From positions 120,682-184,681 of the forward strand of contig NZ_JAGXJN010000010.1 of the NCBI RefSeq assembly GCF_019091455.1: a stretch of 64,000 nucleotides of DNA, in the 5' to 3' direction. A program made the translations under genes and the position numbers. Within the stretch, counting starts at the first letter, position 1; each line of letters starts with the position of its first letter. This stretch comes from Chitinophaga sp. GbtcB8 (GTDB lineage: Bacteria; Bacteroidota; Bacteroidia; Chitinophagales; Chitinophagaceae). Shown in pieces: positions 8,166 through 15,941 of this stretch. The notes under the pieces are model-generated. The model saw nothing but the letters and a program-made list of their open reading frames with translations, did no database searches and was not told where the DNA came from.

Positions 8166-9239
8166 ATGAAGAAAAATATATTATTGGCCCTTCACGTGTT
8201 ACTGACCCCTGTAATATTGTTTGCACAAAAAGGGGATCTGAAGCTGCTGGACTGGCAGCCAGGAAGCCAGCTGGTAGTAAAGGAAACCAAATTAATGAAA
8301 CCAAAGTTCCCGGTGATCGATATTCACAATCACCTGGGTAAGCTGGAGAATACCGCCACCTACCTGTCGGAAATGGATAAAGCCGGTGTAATAAAATGTG
8401 TAAGCCTGGATGGTTATTCAGCCGGTGATCAGTACCTGCAGCACCTGAAAGCGTCGCAGGCAGTATCTAAAGACAGGTTCCTGGTATTTTTCCGGCCGGA
8501 CTTCAGCCGGATAGATGAACCTGATTTTGGCGTAAGAGAAGGAAAGAAGCTGGAAGCAGCTGTGAAGATGGGCATAAAAGGGGTAAAGATCGCAAAGGAG
8601 CTGGGCCTGATCATAAAGGATAAAAGCGGGAAGCTGGTGCCGGTAGATGACCCGCGTATTGATCCTTTCTGGGAAAAATGCGGTGAGCTGGGTATACCGG
8701 TACTGATCCATGTATCTGATCCCAAAGCGTTTTTTACGCCGGTAGACCGTTATAATGAACGCTACGATGAGCTGGGAGCGCACCCTGACTGGTCTTTTTA
8801 CGGGCCGCAGTTCCCCTCCAAAGAAACCATCCTTACACAGCGCAATCACATCATTGAGCGCCATCCCAAAACTATTTTTATAGGCGCGCATGTGGGTAAC
8901 CTGCCGGAAGAGCTGGAGCGCGTATCCGGCTGGCTGGATAAATACCCTAATTTATATGTAGAGATCTCAGCGCGGATCAGTGAGCTGGGAAGGCAGCCCT
9001 ACACCAGCCGCGATTTCCTGATCAAATACCAGGACCGCGTGCTGTTTGGTACGGATACGCCCTGTGATGCAGCAGCCTACCGCATTTATTACCGTTTCCT
9101 GGAAACAAAGGATGAATATATTGATCCGTCGCCCAGCCACCATATGCAGGCGCGCTGGATGATCTATGGTTTATACCTGCCGGATACAGTGCTGGAGAAA
9201 ATTTACAATAAGAATGCCTCAAAGATCCTGAGGTTGTAG
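8166..9239 (+). CDS. Exported amidohydrolase family 2 protein
   Basis: The 357-residue protein begins with a signal peptide (ILLALHVLLTPVILFAQ, cleaved near residue 20) and so acts outside the cytoplasm, unlike its relative at 671-1759. The metal-binding motif is PVIDIHNH (D52, H54, H56); other markers are IPVLIHVSDPKAFF, IFIGAHVGNLPEEL and RVLFGTDTPCD. The C-terminus LEKIYNKNASKIL matches the other copy. It follows the GH16 gene by 17 bp in the same direction and closes the locus. The family acts on lactones, carboxylates or esters; a glucan-derived or side-chain substrate is inferred only from its position. Confidence 0.8.
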   Translation: MKKNILLALHVLLTPVILFAQKGDLKLLDWQPGSQLVVKETKLMKPKFPVIDIHNHLGKLENTATYLSEMDKAGVIKCVSLDGYSAGDQYLQHLKASQAVSKDRFLVFFRPDFSRIDEPDFGVREGKKLEAAVKMGIKGVKIAKELGLIIKDKSGKLVPVDDPRIDPFWEKCGELGIPVLIHVSDPKAFFTPVDRYNERYDELGAHPDWSFYGPQFPSKETILTQRNHIIERHPKTIFIGAHVGNLPEELERVSGWLDKYPNLYVEISARISELGRQPYTSRDFLIKYQDRVLFGTDTPCDAAAYRIYYRFLETKDEYIDPSPSHHMQARWMIYGLYLPDTVLEKIYNKNASKILRL

Positions 9240-9252
9240 GGCTAACAGGAAG

Positions 9253-9318
9253 AATGTAAAAGTAAAATGCCGAGATACCAGGTACAGACTCATGCTCGCG
9301 GCATTTTACTTTTACATT
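9253..9318. terminator. Long perfect hairpin between convergent genes
   Basis: AATGTAAAAGTAAAATGCCG at 9253-9272 pairs perfectly over 20 bp with its reverse complement at 9299-9318, around a 26-nt loop. The right arm and what follows are T-rich, so it can end transcription from the left, and it lies between the ends of convergent genes. The arm sequence closely resembles that at 51965-52016, which points to a repeat family rather than a chance terminator. Confidence 0.7.
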
Positions 9319-9377
9319 TTAAATTTTGCATTTATGATTTTACATTCTTTTTAGCCAGCCCCTAAAGTGTATACATA

Positions 9378-10508
9378 TTAAAAGTCAGGGCCAAAGCCTT
9401 CTGTGTTCCTTTTGCGGATAGCTTCTTCAGTTGCTGGAACAAGTATATCTAATCCCACGCTTACCACTTTAGCCTGAACTTCCTCAATAAAGGGACGGAA
9501 ATTTTTATTGTAATCCAGGAACGCTAATTCAAAATTTCCGTTGTTTTGGTGAAAAGCATCTGCTAATGCGGCAGCTCCATCTATTGCCAGCGATCCGCCC
9601 TTTCCCGCAGCTGGCGAAGCACAATAGCCTGCATCGCCCACCAGCGCCACTCTGCCTTTGGTCCAGGACGGCATTTTTATCTGGCAAAGCTTATCAAAGT
9701 AAAATGTTTTCGATCTTTCTACTTCTTCCAGTAGTGCCGGGGTTCTCCAGCTTTGGCCGGCAAATTGTTCCAGGATAATTTTTCTTTGTTGTTCTTCATC
9801 ACGATAATCGTAAGGGATCTCTTTTTCTGAACGGAAACAAAAAATTATATCGGTCTTATTGTTATAGGCATTCAGCATTACAGCCTTATCCGGCACATTA
9901 TAGAATTGTGTGGTGTTTTCCTTTATCAGCAATTTGTTTACGATGGTGATGGAAAAATATTGCCCGAGAAAATGTGAGTATTCAGCTTCGTTGCCAAACC
10001 AGATCTTTCTGATAGCCGAATGGATGCCGTCACAACCAAACACCAGGTCAAAAGCTTGTTGTGAGCCATCTTTAAAGGTAGCTTCGATATGATCCTTTGT
10101 TTCGTTTAAGGCAGTGATGCTGTTGTTGAAAATGAATATAACATCATTTTTCACCGTGTCAAATAACATATTGAGCAAGGTATTTCTCTCAATTTCATAT
10201 GCATCATCCGGCAGCTCCTCACCCTCTTTCTTTAAGGTCATTGCTCCTTCCGTAACATCATCTGCATTTTTAAATTCCAGCATTTCCATAACCAGCCTGT
10301 TTAATCTGATCTGCTCAAAAAGCCCCATATGCTTAACGATGTTAATGGTATTCCCCTCCACATTCACAGGCGTTCCGCCCATTTTAAGCCCGTTTGCAAT
10401 TTCCACAACCGTTACTTTATAGCCCAGTTTGTTCATCCAGTAAGCGGTTGAAAGGCCGGCAAAACCTGCACCCGAAACAAGTACTTTTTTTTCTTTTAGT
10501 GCTTCCAT
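9378..10508 (-). CDS. FAD-dependent monooxygenase (group A, PHBH fold)
   Basis: The 376-residue protein has the FAD-binding GxGxxG motif near its start (VLVSGAGFAGLSTAYW, residues 9-24), the acidic residue ending the second strand (VTVVE) and the second FAD motif GRVALVGDAGYCASP with PAAGKGGSLAIDGAAALADAF. A DG-type motif (FGCDGIHSAIRK) lies between. This is the layout of single-component aromatic hydroxylases and TetX-like enzymes, which use NAD(P)H and oxygen to hydroxylate a small molecule in the cytoplasm. An AraC-type regulator gene lies 79 bp upstream on the same strand and probably controls it. The substrate is not evident. Confidence 0.88.
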   Translation of the reverse strand: MEALKEKKVLVSGAGFAGLSTAYWMNKLGYKVTVVEIANGLKMGGTPVNVEGNTINIVKHMGLFEQIRLNRLVMEMLEFKNADDVTEGAMTLKKEGEELPDDAYEIERNTLLNMLFDTVKNDVIFIFNNSITALNETKDHIEATFKDGSQQAFDLVFGCDGIHSAIRKIWFGNEAEYSHFLGQYFSITIVNKLLIKENTTQFYNVPDKAVMLNAYNNKTDIIFCFRSEKEIPYDYRDEEQQRKIILEQFAGQSWRTPALLEEVERSKTFYFDKLCQIKMPSWTKGRVALVGDAGYCASPAAGKGGSLAIDGAAALADAFHQNNGNFELAFLDYNKNFRPFIEEVQAKVVSVGLDILVPATEEAIRKRNTEGFGPDF

Positions 10509-10587
10509 TTTTTATACGATCTTTTGTTGCTGCAAAGGAACATCGTACAATCAACGTGAACAATAACAATACAAGGTAGGTATTATA

Positions 10588-11445
10588 CTAATCGAGGTTT
10601 TTATTCCGGAAGGCCAATGGTGTCATCCCTGAAATATTAGTAAACAGCCGCGAAAAATACGGGTAATTATCATAACCCAGTTCAAATGCAATTTCTTTTA
10701 CCGATCTGTCAGAATGATAGAGCAAACGTTTTGCTTCTAAAACAACACGTTGCTGTATATGATAGGTAACGGGATAACCGGTTACTTTTTTAACACATTC
10801 GTTCAGGTAAGGGGTAGATATATTTAGTTTCTGCGCATACGCTGCCGGGCGTTTAACAACCGCATAATGATGTTCCAGTATTTCCTTAAAGGCTTTGGTA
10901 ACAATTTCAAATCGTGAAAGTTTGTCTGTGGATCTGGATTGTTCTAAATACTGTGAAATGACCAATGCGACCCATGCGTTGCAGCTATCTTTTAGTAAAG
11001 AATGGTATAACTTATCAGGGTTTCTTTTAGAAAATCTGAGGCAAAGCGATACTGCTTCGGAGATCAGGGAAAATGTTTCTTTCTTTAACAGCAAAGGTTT
11101 TGCGGGGGTGATCTCTTCCAGAAATTTTAAATATGCAGGATTGAGATTTTCATTATTGATCCCCAAACTGCAGACCATTACATTTTCAAATGCTAAGATC
11201 CGATGCACCTGGTTGGGATGCATGTAAATGACAGATGGAGACTTAATTTTATACTTTTTAAAATCAATTTCGAGCGTAATGGTTCCGTTTTCAAGCAGGA
11301 AGAATGAATGACGGTCGTGCCGTTCCGGGCGCTCCAATTCCTCAAAACCAGGTAGATCTTTAAAAGATATTTTTTCAATGAAAATACCTGAGTTAAGCTC
11401 GCCATCAAAATGGTTTACAGGAATGGAGGTTGTTTTTTTACGCAT
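10588..11445 (-). CDS. AraC-family transcriptional regulator
   Basis: The 285-residue protein has an N-terminal cupin-like sensing domain (HSFFLLENGTITLEIDF; PSVIYMHPNQVHRIL) and a C-terminal pair of helix-turn-helix motifs (AAYAQKLNISTPYLNECVKK; VKEIAFELGYDNYPYFSRLF; ISGMTPLAFR). This is the standard AraC arrangement. It is transcribed towards the monooxygenase gene, away from a second AraC-type regulator whose start is 47 bp off. Control of the monooxygenase by this protein is inferred from position. Confidence 0.9.
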   Translation of the reverse strand: MRKKTTSIPVNHFDGELNSGIFIEKISFKDLPGFEELERPERHDRHSFFLLENGTITLEIDFKKYKIKSPSVIYMHPNQVHRILAFENVMVCSLGINNENLNPAYLKFLEEITPAKPLLLKKETFSLISEAVSLCLRFSKRNPDKLYHSLLKDSCNAWVALVISQYLEQSRSTDKLSRFEIVTKAFKEILEHHYAVVKRPAAYAQKLNISTPYLNECVKKVTGYPVTYHIQQRVVLEAKRLLYHSDRSVKEIAFELGYDNYPYFSRLFTNISGMTPLAFRNKNLD

Positions 11446-11464
11446 TATTATGATACTATTGTGC

Positions 11465-11488
11465 CAAAGATAGCGATGATTATCTTTG
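11465..11488. promoter_or_regulatory. Back-to-back promoters for two divergent regulators
   Basis: CAAAGATA at 11465-11472 and TATCTTTG at 11481-11488 are exact reverse complements, and each reads TAnnTTTG in its own direction. For the plus strand, TTG at 11460-11462 lies 18 bases before TATCTTTG, a good spacing for the -33 box. The plus-strand start would fall at about 11495, on or next to the ATG at 11493, so that message may have almost no leader. The minus-strand copy is followed by a leader of about 13 bases before the ATG at 11445. Confidence 0.55.
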
Positions 11489-11492
11489 TAAT

Positions 11493-12473
11493 ATGAAACA
11501 CGTGTCTGTTTTAATCCCCGAAGGAGACATCAGCCTCAGTAATGTGGAAGGCATCCACCATATGTTCATTGAAGTAAATAAGCTCCTTGAAAGGCAGGAC
11601 AAACCGCCTGCTTTTCATTTACAGCTGGTAGGCAAACGGATCGATAATGTTATGAAGGAGAATTTCTTTAGCGTACATACCGGCCGTTTGATCTCTGAAG
11701 ATTTTACCACAAACCTTATCATTATACCAGCCCTGCATACCGATGTGGTCAAAGGGATAGAGCTAAATAAAGACCTGCTGCCCTGGATCATTTCACAATA
11801 CCAGAAAGGGGCAGAGATCATGAGCCTTTGCACCGGTACTTTTTTGCTGGCAGCCACCGGTTTGCTGAACGGTAAAAAAAGCACTACCCACTGGATCCAT
11901 GCCGACGAGTTCCGCGATCTTTTCCCTGAGGTACAATTGGTGAAAGACGAGATCATGACGCACGAAAAGGGCATCTACACCAGTGGCGCAGCCTACTCTT
12001 ACCTGAACCTTATTTTATACATCATTGAAAAATATACCAGCCGCGATGTAATGGTCTGGATCTCCAAAGTATTTGCTATTGATGTAGACCGGAAAAAACA
12101 ATCACACTTCATTATTTTTGAAGGTTACAAATCCCACCAGGATGAAAATATTTTAAAGGTGCAGGAGTTTATTGAAGAAAATTATGAGCAGCGTATAACG
12201 GTAGACCAGCTGGCTGGTATGGTAGCCCTGGGCCGCCGCAATTTTGAGCGCCGTTTTAAACAGGCTACTACCAGCTCCGTAGTGGAGTATGTGCAAATGG
12301 TAAAGGTGGAGGCAGCCAAAAAGCTGCTGGAACGCGGTATGAAAAGCATTAATGAAGTGATGTACGATATTGGTTATAACGATACCAAATCTTTCCGGGA
12401 TATATTTAAACGCATTACGGGCATGTCGCCGGTAGATTACCGGAACCGGTTTAACCGGGAAGTGATGGTGTGA
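11493..12473 (+). CDS. GlxA-type regulator: DJ-1/PfpI domain fused to an AraC DNA-binding domain
   Basis: The 326-residue protein has an N-terminal DJ-1/PfpI-like domain (MKHVSVLIPEGDISLSNVEG; ISLCTGTFLLAATGLLNGK with the Cys at the nucleophile elbow; TTHWIHADEF) and a C-terminal AraC domain from about residue 220 (ITVDQLAGMVALGRRNFERR; INEVMYDIGYNDTKSFRDIF; GMSPVDYRNRF). Proteins of this build are transcription activators, often of catabolic or stress genes. It is divergent from the other AraC gene. Its target could be the monooxygenase operon, but nothing in the sequence proves that. Confidence 0.88.
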   Translation: MKHVSVLIPEGDISLSNVEGIHHMFIEVNKLLERQDKPPAFHLQLVGKRIDNVMKENFFSVHTGRLISEDFTTNLIIIPALHTDVVKGIELNKDLLPWIISQYQKGAEIMSLCTGTFLLAATGLLNGKKSTTHWIHADEFRDLFPEVQLVKDEIMTHEKGIYTSGAAYSYLNLILYIIEKYTSRDVMVWISKVFAIDVDRKKQSHFIIFEGYKSHQDENILKVQEFIEENYEQRITVDQLAGMVALGRRNFERRFKQATTSSVVEYVQMVKVEAAKKLLERGMKSINEVMYDIGYNDTKSFRDIFKRITGMSPVDYRNRFNREVMV

Positions 12474-12495
12474 ATTTTAGCTGTTTTATGTATGC

Positions 12496-12556
12496 AATGG
12501 CCTGATGTTTTTTTTAGAAACCGTCAGGCCGTTATGTTTTTAGAGCTGTTAGCTCT
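12496..12556 (+). terminator. Terminator hairpins after the GlxA-type regulator
   Basis: GGCCTGA at 12499-12505 pairs with TCAGGCC at 12524-12530, with further pairs outside (AAT with GTT by wobble), and is followed by ATGTTTTTAG. A second small hairpin, AGAGCT-gtt-AGCTCT, lies at 12542-12556. Both fall 25-80 bases after the stop codon, as expected for transcript ends. Confidence 0.55.
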
Positions 12557-12614
12557 AATGGATACTAATGGTTTCAATATTACATTTCGCTTTGCATCCG
12601 GTTGCAATAAAAGG

Positions 12615-12690
12615 ATAAGCTATATATAAGCCATATGTAAGCTATATGTGAGCCATATATAAGCTATCCCTTATAAAGGATGGCTTATAT
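12615..12690. repeat. Five 11-bp tandem repeats followed by an inverted unit
   Basis: Five units of the pattern (A/G)T(A/G)AGC(T/C)ATAT stand head to tail at 12615-12669, with the middle base alternating GCT, GCC, GCT, GCC, GCT. The last unit ends in ATCC and is followed after 8 bases by GGATGGCTTATAT at 12678-12690, which pairs with ATATAAGCTATCC at 12657-12669 with one G-U. The 11-bp spacing places each unit on the same face of the helix. It lies 93 bp before the next gene. The rest of the 309-bp gap shows nothing else recognisable. Confidence 0.75.
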
Positions 12691-12782
12691 ACGTGTTATA
12701 AATATGTTGTTGAAGGTTTTGATATTACTTATCATTGCCACCGTAATTTATTTCATACACCAAAATCATAAATTTTCTTCCT

Positions 12783-13583
12783 ATGGGAATCCTGAAAGAC
12801 GGCATCCAATTTACCGGAAGCGTGGGCAATATCTCCGCTTATACTACTAAAGGTTCAGACAAGATCATCCTGCGCCGCAAGGGTGGCGCCACTAAAGAGC
12901 AGATCGCTACTAGTCCCAGGTTTGAACGTACGCGGGAAAATAATTCGGAGTTTGGCATTTGTGCATCCACTGCTGGCCGTATCAAGCGAATGATGAATGC
13001 TGTAAATAACCTGGCAGACTACAATTTCACATCTGCATTAAGTTCCTTATTGAGAAAAAGAATGCAGCCGCGGGATACCGTAAGTGAAAGAGGCAAACGG
13101 GGGCTCTTATTTTCACAGCATGCGGCTTTGCTGCAGGGCTTTCGTTTGAACCTGAAAAATCCTTTTGAGAGTACGGTACGGCAAACGCCCATTTGTTCCA
13201 TTGACCGCGCCACCGGCAAAGGTGTGGTACAGCTGCCGGAGCTAACGCCGGGCATAAACCTGCTGTTGCCCCCAAACCCGCCGCTGTACCGTTTTGTATT
13301 AGGTATGGGCGCCATTGCCGATATAAAGCATAACGGAAGGGATTATACGGAGATTAACCCCAAACCATTGCCGGCTGTTTTTTCTACTGCTACAGAGTGG
13401 CATGGCAATCAGCAAACATTTAATGCCCAGCGGATAGAGCTGCCTTTGGAACTTCCGGAAGGATGGGATAAAACAGCCACCTTCCTGTTGTTTATAGGAC
13501 TTGAAATGGGAAAACCTTTAACAGCCAGTGAGATTGAAGAGGTGAAGGGCAGGGGCTGTGCGGTTATAGCAGCAGTGGGGTGA
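12783..13583 (+). CDS. Uncharacterised 266-residue protein, no signal peptide
   Basis: I do not recognise a defined function. The N-terminus MGILKDGIQFTGSVGNISAY, then KGSDKIILRRKGGATKEQI, resembles the opening of Bacteroidota proteins annotated as DUF6266-like (glycine-rich start, 'G.vGN' and basic strand), though I cannot confirm the family. Basic residues are frequent in the first half (RIKRMMNAVN, LLRKRMQPRD, RGKRG). The second half is proline-rich and beta-like (LTPGINLLLPPNPPLYRFVL). It has no membrane segment. It stands alone behind the phased repeat array and runs convergent to two gene remnants. Confidence 0.6.
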   Translation: MGILKDGIQFTGSVGNISAYTTKGSDKIILRRKGGATKEQIATSPRFERTRENNSEFGICASTAGRIKRMMNAVNNLADYNFTSALSSLLRKRMQPRDTVSERGKRGLLFSQHAALLQGFRLNLKNPFESTVRQTPICSIDRATGKGVVQLPELTPGINLLLPPNPPLYRFVLGMGAIADIKHNGRDYTEINPKPLPAVFSTATEWHGNQQTFNAQRIELPLELPEGWDKTATFLLFIGLEMGKPLTASEIEEVKGRGCAVIAAVG

Positions 13584-13599
13584 TCAAACTTGCACCTGC

Positions 13600-14181
13600 T
13601 TACTTCACTTTCATGAATTTTAAATTCTTTACTCCAAAATTCGAGATCGTGAAGCCGGTCACGGCATGGTTTTCATTTTTCAGGAACTCCATTTCAAATG
13701 CAAAGGTTTCCGGGCCCGAGCCTGAAAATTTATTGCCGCCTACCCGCTTCAATTCAATGCCTTCCAGCTTCAGATGGGTCATGATAAGTGTATCCCCGCG
13801 CACGGCGAACGTATAGCTGGTGCTGAGCTCATCGCTGTAATACCCGCCTGTAAAGTCCTTTAGATTGTTGGGGTATGCTACGATAGGTTTAACTATTGAT
13901 TGGCCGGGTATAGTGGCAGATGGTTTTTCCTCTTTCAGCTTGTCTTTTATATAAAAGTCAGCGATCTGCCAGCGGGCATTCAGCCTTTCATTGTGTTCAT
14001 CATTACTTAGGGCAATAATGGCCAGATGCTCATCAGGGAAGCGGCCCATAAAAGTGCGGAAAGCAGCTGTATGCCCTCCGTGCGTGATCATATTAACCCC
14101 TTTATAATTACTGAGGTTTTGTCCTTTCGCATGAAGATCGTGTCGCGGTCTCCGGATATCCTCAATACTACTTTCTGTCCA
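13600..14181 (-). pseudogene. 3' remnant of a serine beta-lactamase-like hydrolase gene
   Basis: The frame, open back to 14181, encodes the last part of a class C beta-lactamase/penicillin-binding-type hydrolase: NYKGVNMITHGGHTAAFRT carries the HGG form of the third active-site motif (normally KTG or HxG), followed by FMGRFPDEHLAIIALSNDE and a C-terminal lipocalin-like beta domain (FTGGYYSDELSTSYTFAVRG). The SxxK and YxN motifs and the signal peptide are missing, so no active enzyme can be made. At its upstream end it runs out of frame into the 5' part of a different gene, which indicates a deletion. An internal ATG at 14091 could give a 163-residue fragment. Confidence 0.75.
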
Positions 14182-14572
14182 TTATCCAGGTAAGGAGCTG
14201 CGGGAAGCGCACATAGGGAAAAACCAAACCGGTTACCAGGATCACTGCCAACCAGGCTAGCAGCTGTATGCTCCATGATACCGGCAGTTTCCGCACCTGC
14301 TGCATTTCTGTTTTTACGAAGAAGTATAAAAGAGGACCAATGAACAGGCAGGCCGTCAGCCCAAGCTGCAGGATTGTTTTTGGTAAATTATAGTCAAAAA
14401 AATAGGCGACAGACTTTCCTATACGGATGCTCAGTGCAATCAACAGAGCGCCCAGAAAATAATTGGACAGGGTTTTCTTTGTGGTGAAGCAAAGGAAGTA
14501 TGTGCCGATAATGAGACCGTTAAATGCCCCCAGCGCACTAAAGAAAAATAGTAAGTTGTTTCCAAAGGTCAT
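14168..14572 (-). pseudogene. 5' remnant of a membrane-anchored AraC-type regulator gene
   Basis: The 134-residue frame has four likely membrane segments (LLFFFSALGAFNGLIIGTYF; YFLGALLIALSIRIGKSVAY; LGLTACLFIGPLLYFFV; IQLLAWLAVILVTGLVF) and then stops soon after VRFPQLLTW. This matches the N-terminal half of the 350-400-residue Bacteroidota proteins with a multi-pass membrane sensor and a C-terminal AraC domain. Here the remaining segments and the DNA-binding domain are absent, and the sequence changes directly to the beta-lactamase remnant. A short membrane protein might still be made, but the gene is best read as broken. Confidence 0.65.
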
Positions 14573-14584
14573 GGCTGTTGTTAT

Positions 14585-15280
14585 TTATGCTTCCCGTAAC
14601 ATCAGGCCTGCTTTTATCTTAGCGATCAGCTTTCCTACGCTTGCACCATACCTGGCACTTTCCATGTGACAATACAAGGCTTCTTCGAAATCCGGATGTT
14701 CCAGGAACGCTGAAAGCTCCTGCGCGAGGTATTCTCTAACAGGAGCCGGACCGGTTAAAAGTTGTTCATCGAAATCCCGGCAATTCTCAAAAACATACAC
14801 CATGTCTTCAAAATCCCGGCTTGTCCGCAAATCATTTGCTCCTCTGGATTTGTGAGCTTCCCATTTGGATGCAAGAAAATATGGCAGAGAGAAGATCCGG
14901 ATCTCTGTCTCGTTATCCAGCTTATATGGAATTGCGTTTTGAAAGCCATCAGGATACCAGCTATTACTGAACCCAAGTCCTTGTGAGGTAGTGGGCATTA
15001 TATCAACAATAATCCCTTGTACTTTATAGCGGCAAATTATTCCTGATTCTATATTATTGACAAACCCCAGCTTTCTGAGCCTTTCCTCCATTTTAGAATG
15101 ATCTGCATAAGAAGCAAGCTCTATTACAACATCTACATCATCTGTTGGACGGATGCTTTCGGCCAGTGCTTTTTGTGTTGAATATAAAGAAACAGTTGCA
15201 CCTCCAACAAATACATAAGGTTGATCAAGTCCTTTCAGAATATTGGCCACCGCTTTAATCCGAACAAGATTTTCATGCAT
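14585..15280 (-). CDS. Nucleotidyltransferase-fold protein, AbiEii-like toxin candidate
   Basis: The 231-residue protein has the nucleotidyltransferase pattern: VFVGGATVSLY (residues 23-33, the GG-S-type loop) followed by TDDVDVVIE with the metal-binding pair D48 and D50, and a third acidic position in GIIVDIMPT. Downstream, IFSLPYFLASKWEAHKSRG and LRTSRDFEDMVYV match the helical part of AbiEii/DUF1814-type proteins. Such enzymes act as toxins or phage-defence effectors by transferring nucleotides to RNA or protein. Its start overlaps the upstream winged-helix gene by 8 bp, so the pair is one transcription unit in antitoxin-toxin order. Confidence 0.78.
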   Translation of the reverse strand: MHENLVRIKAVANILKGLDQPYVFVGGATVSLYSTQKALAESIRPTDDVDVVIELASYADHSKMEERLRKLGFVNNIESGIICRYKVQGIIVDIMPTTSQGLGFSNSWYPDGFQNAIPYKLDNETEIRIFSLPYFLASKWEAHKSRGANDLRTSRDFEDMVYVFENCRDFDEQLLTGPAPVREYLAQELSAFLEHPDFEEALYCHMESARYGASVGKLIAKIKAGLMLREA

Positions 15281-15803
15281 GGTGCGGACTGAATTTTTCT
15301 TTTAATAACTTAAGGGCGATTTCTTTCTCCCGGACTTTTCCTAAACGCATTGCATCTACGAGCGCAAATAATTCGTGCAATTCAGGATCCTTAAGAGCAG
15401 CCTTCACTGCATTAGGATATAATGGAGTAATAGATTCCCCCCGGGCTTGACCTTCAGCATAAGGCCATACAACCATTTCCCCTGATTGATTTGTCATAAG
15501 GTATCTCGACATAACAGGAGATGAAAATGCTGTCGGTACGCCTATTGCGATTGAACCTTTAATAGCGGGAAACACATGAGGCAGACCATACTGGATGAAT
15601 TCCAGGAATGTTTTTCTCATAACTTTTCTCTTAGAATGGTCAATAAGTTCTGCCAGGGCTGACCGCTGTAAGGAATAGCTTACTTCTGCAGGACTCAAAA
15701 ACAAGGCTTCTGCAATGTCCTTGTTCATCCAATTTGAAGGAGATACAACTATTTTTAACAATACGGCGATGTCTTGCGGCCGCATCCCATTGTGCTGATT
15801 CAT
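15273..15803 (-). CDS. Winged-helix regulator paired with the nucleotidyltransferase (antitoxin candidate)
   Basis: The 176-residue protein starts with a winged-helix-like DNA-binding region (DIAVLLKIVVSPSNWMNKDI; ALFLSPAEVSYSLQRSALAE). It then carries a distinct block: YGLPHVFPA, GVPTAFSSP, MVVWPYAEGQARGESITPL, LYPNAVKAALKDPELHELFA and LVDAMRLGKVREKEIA. I recognise this block as conserved in proteins from many phyla, usually next to a nucleotidyltransferase, without a settled function. It overlaps the next gene by 8 bp. A perfect 24-bp palindrome stands 16 bp before its ATG and is the obvious site for self-control. Confidence 0.75.
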   Translation of the reverse strand: MNQHNGMRPQDIAVLLKIVVSPSNWMNKDIAEALFLSPAEVSYSLQRSALAELIDHSKRKVMRKTFLEFIQYGLPHVFPAIKGSIAIGVPTAFSSPVMSRYLMTNQSGEMVVWPYAEGQARGESITPLYPNAVKAALKDPELHELFALVDAMRLGKVREKEIALKLLKEKFSPHHA

Positions 15804-15819
15804 ACCCCTAAGATACGTA

Positions 15820-15843
15820 ATTCATGATTCATGAATCATGAAT
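15820..15843. promoter_or_regulatory. Perfect 24-bp palindrome, probable operator of the winged-helix/nucleotidyltransferase pair
   Basis: ATTCATGATTCA at 15820-15831 is followed directly by its exact reverse complement at 15832-15843. It can be read as overlapping TTCATGA/TCATGAA steps. It lies 16 bp upstream of the start codon at 15803 on the minus strand, with TATCTTAG (a near match to TAnnTTTG) between it and the gene. No other palindrome of this length was seen in the window. A separate 10-bp inverted pair, TAATTGTTAA at 15881-15890 and its complement at 15906-15915, stands nearer the response-regulator stop. Confidence 0.75.
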
Positions 15844-15941
15844 TTTGAATTGCCTATCTGAGTAAGGCCGTGTAGCTGAGTAATTGTTAATCTATAAATA
15901 ATTGGTTAACAATTAATATAGGGAAAATCTTATTGAGGTCG

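Noticed and set aside
9022..9222. Other-strand frames inside large genes across the window
   Set aside because: They lie wholly inside well-supported genes and show no protein family pattern.
12615..12690. Possible CRISPR array
   Set aside because: The units are 11 bp without spacers and there are no cas genes.
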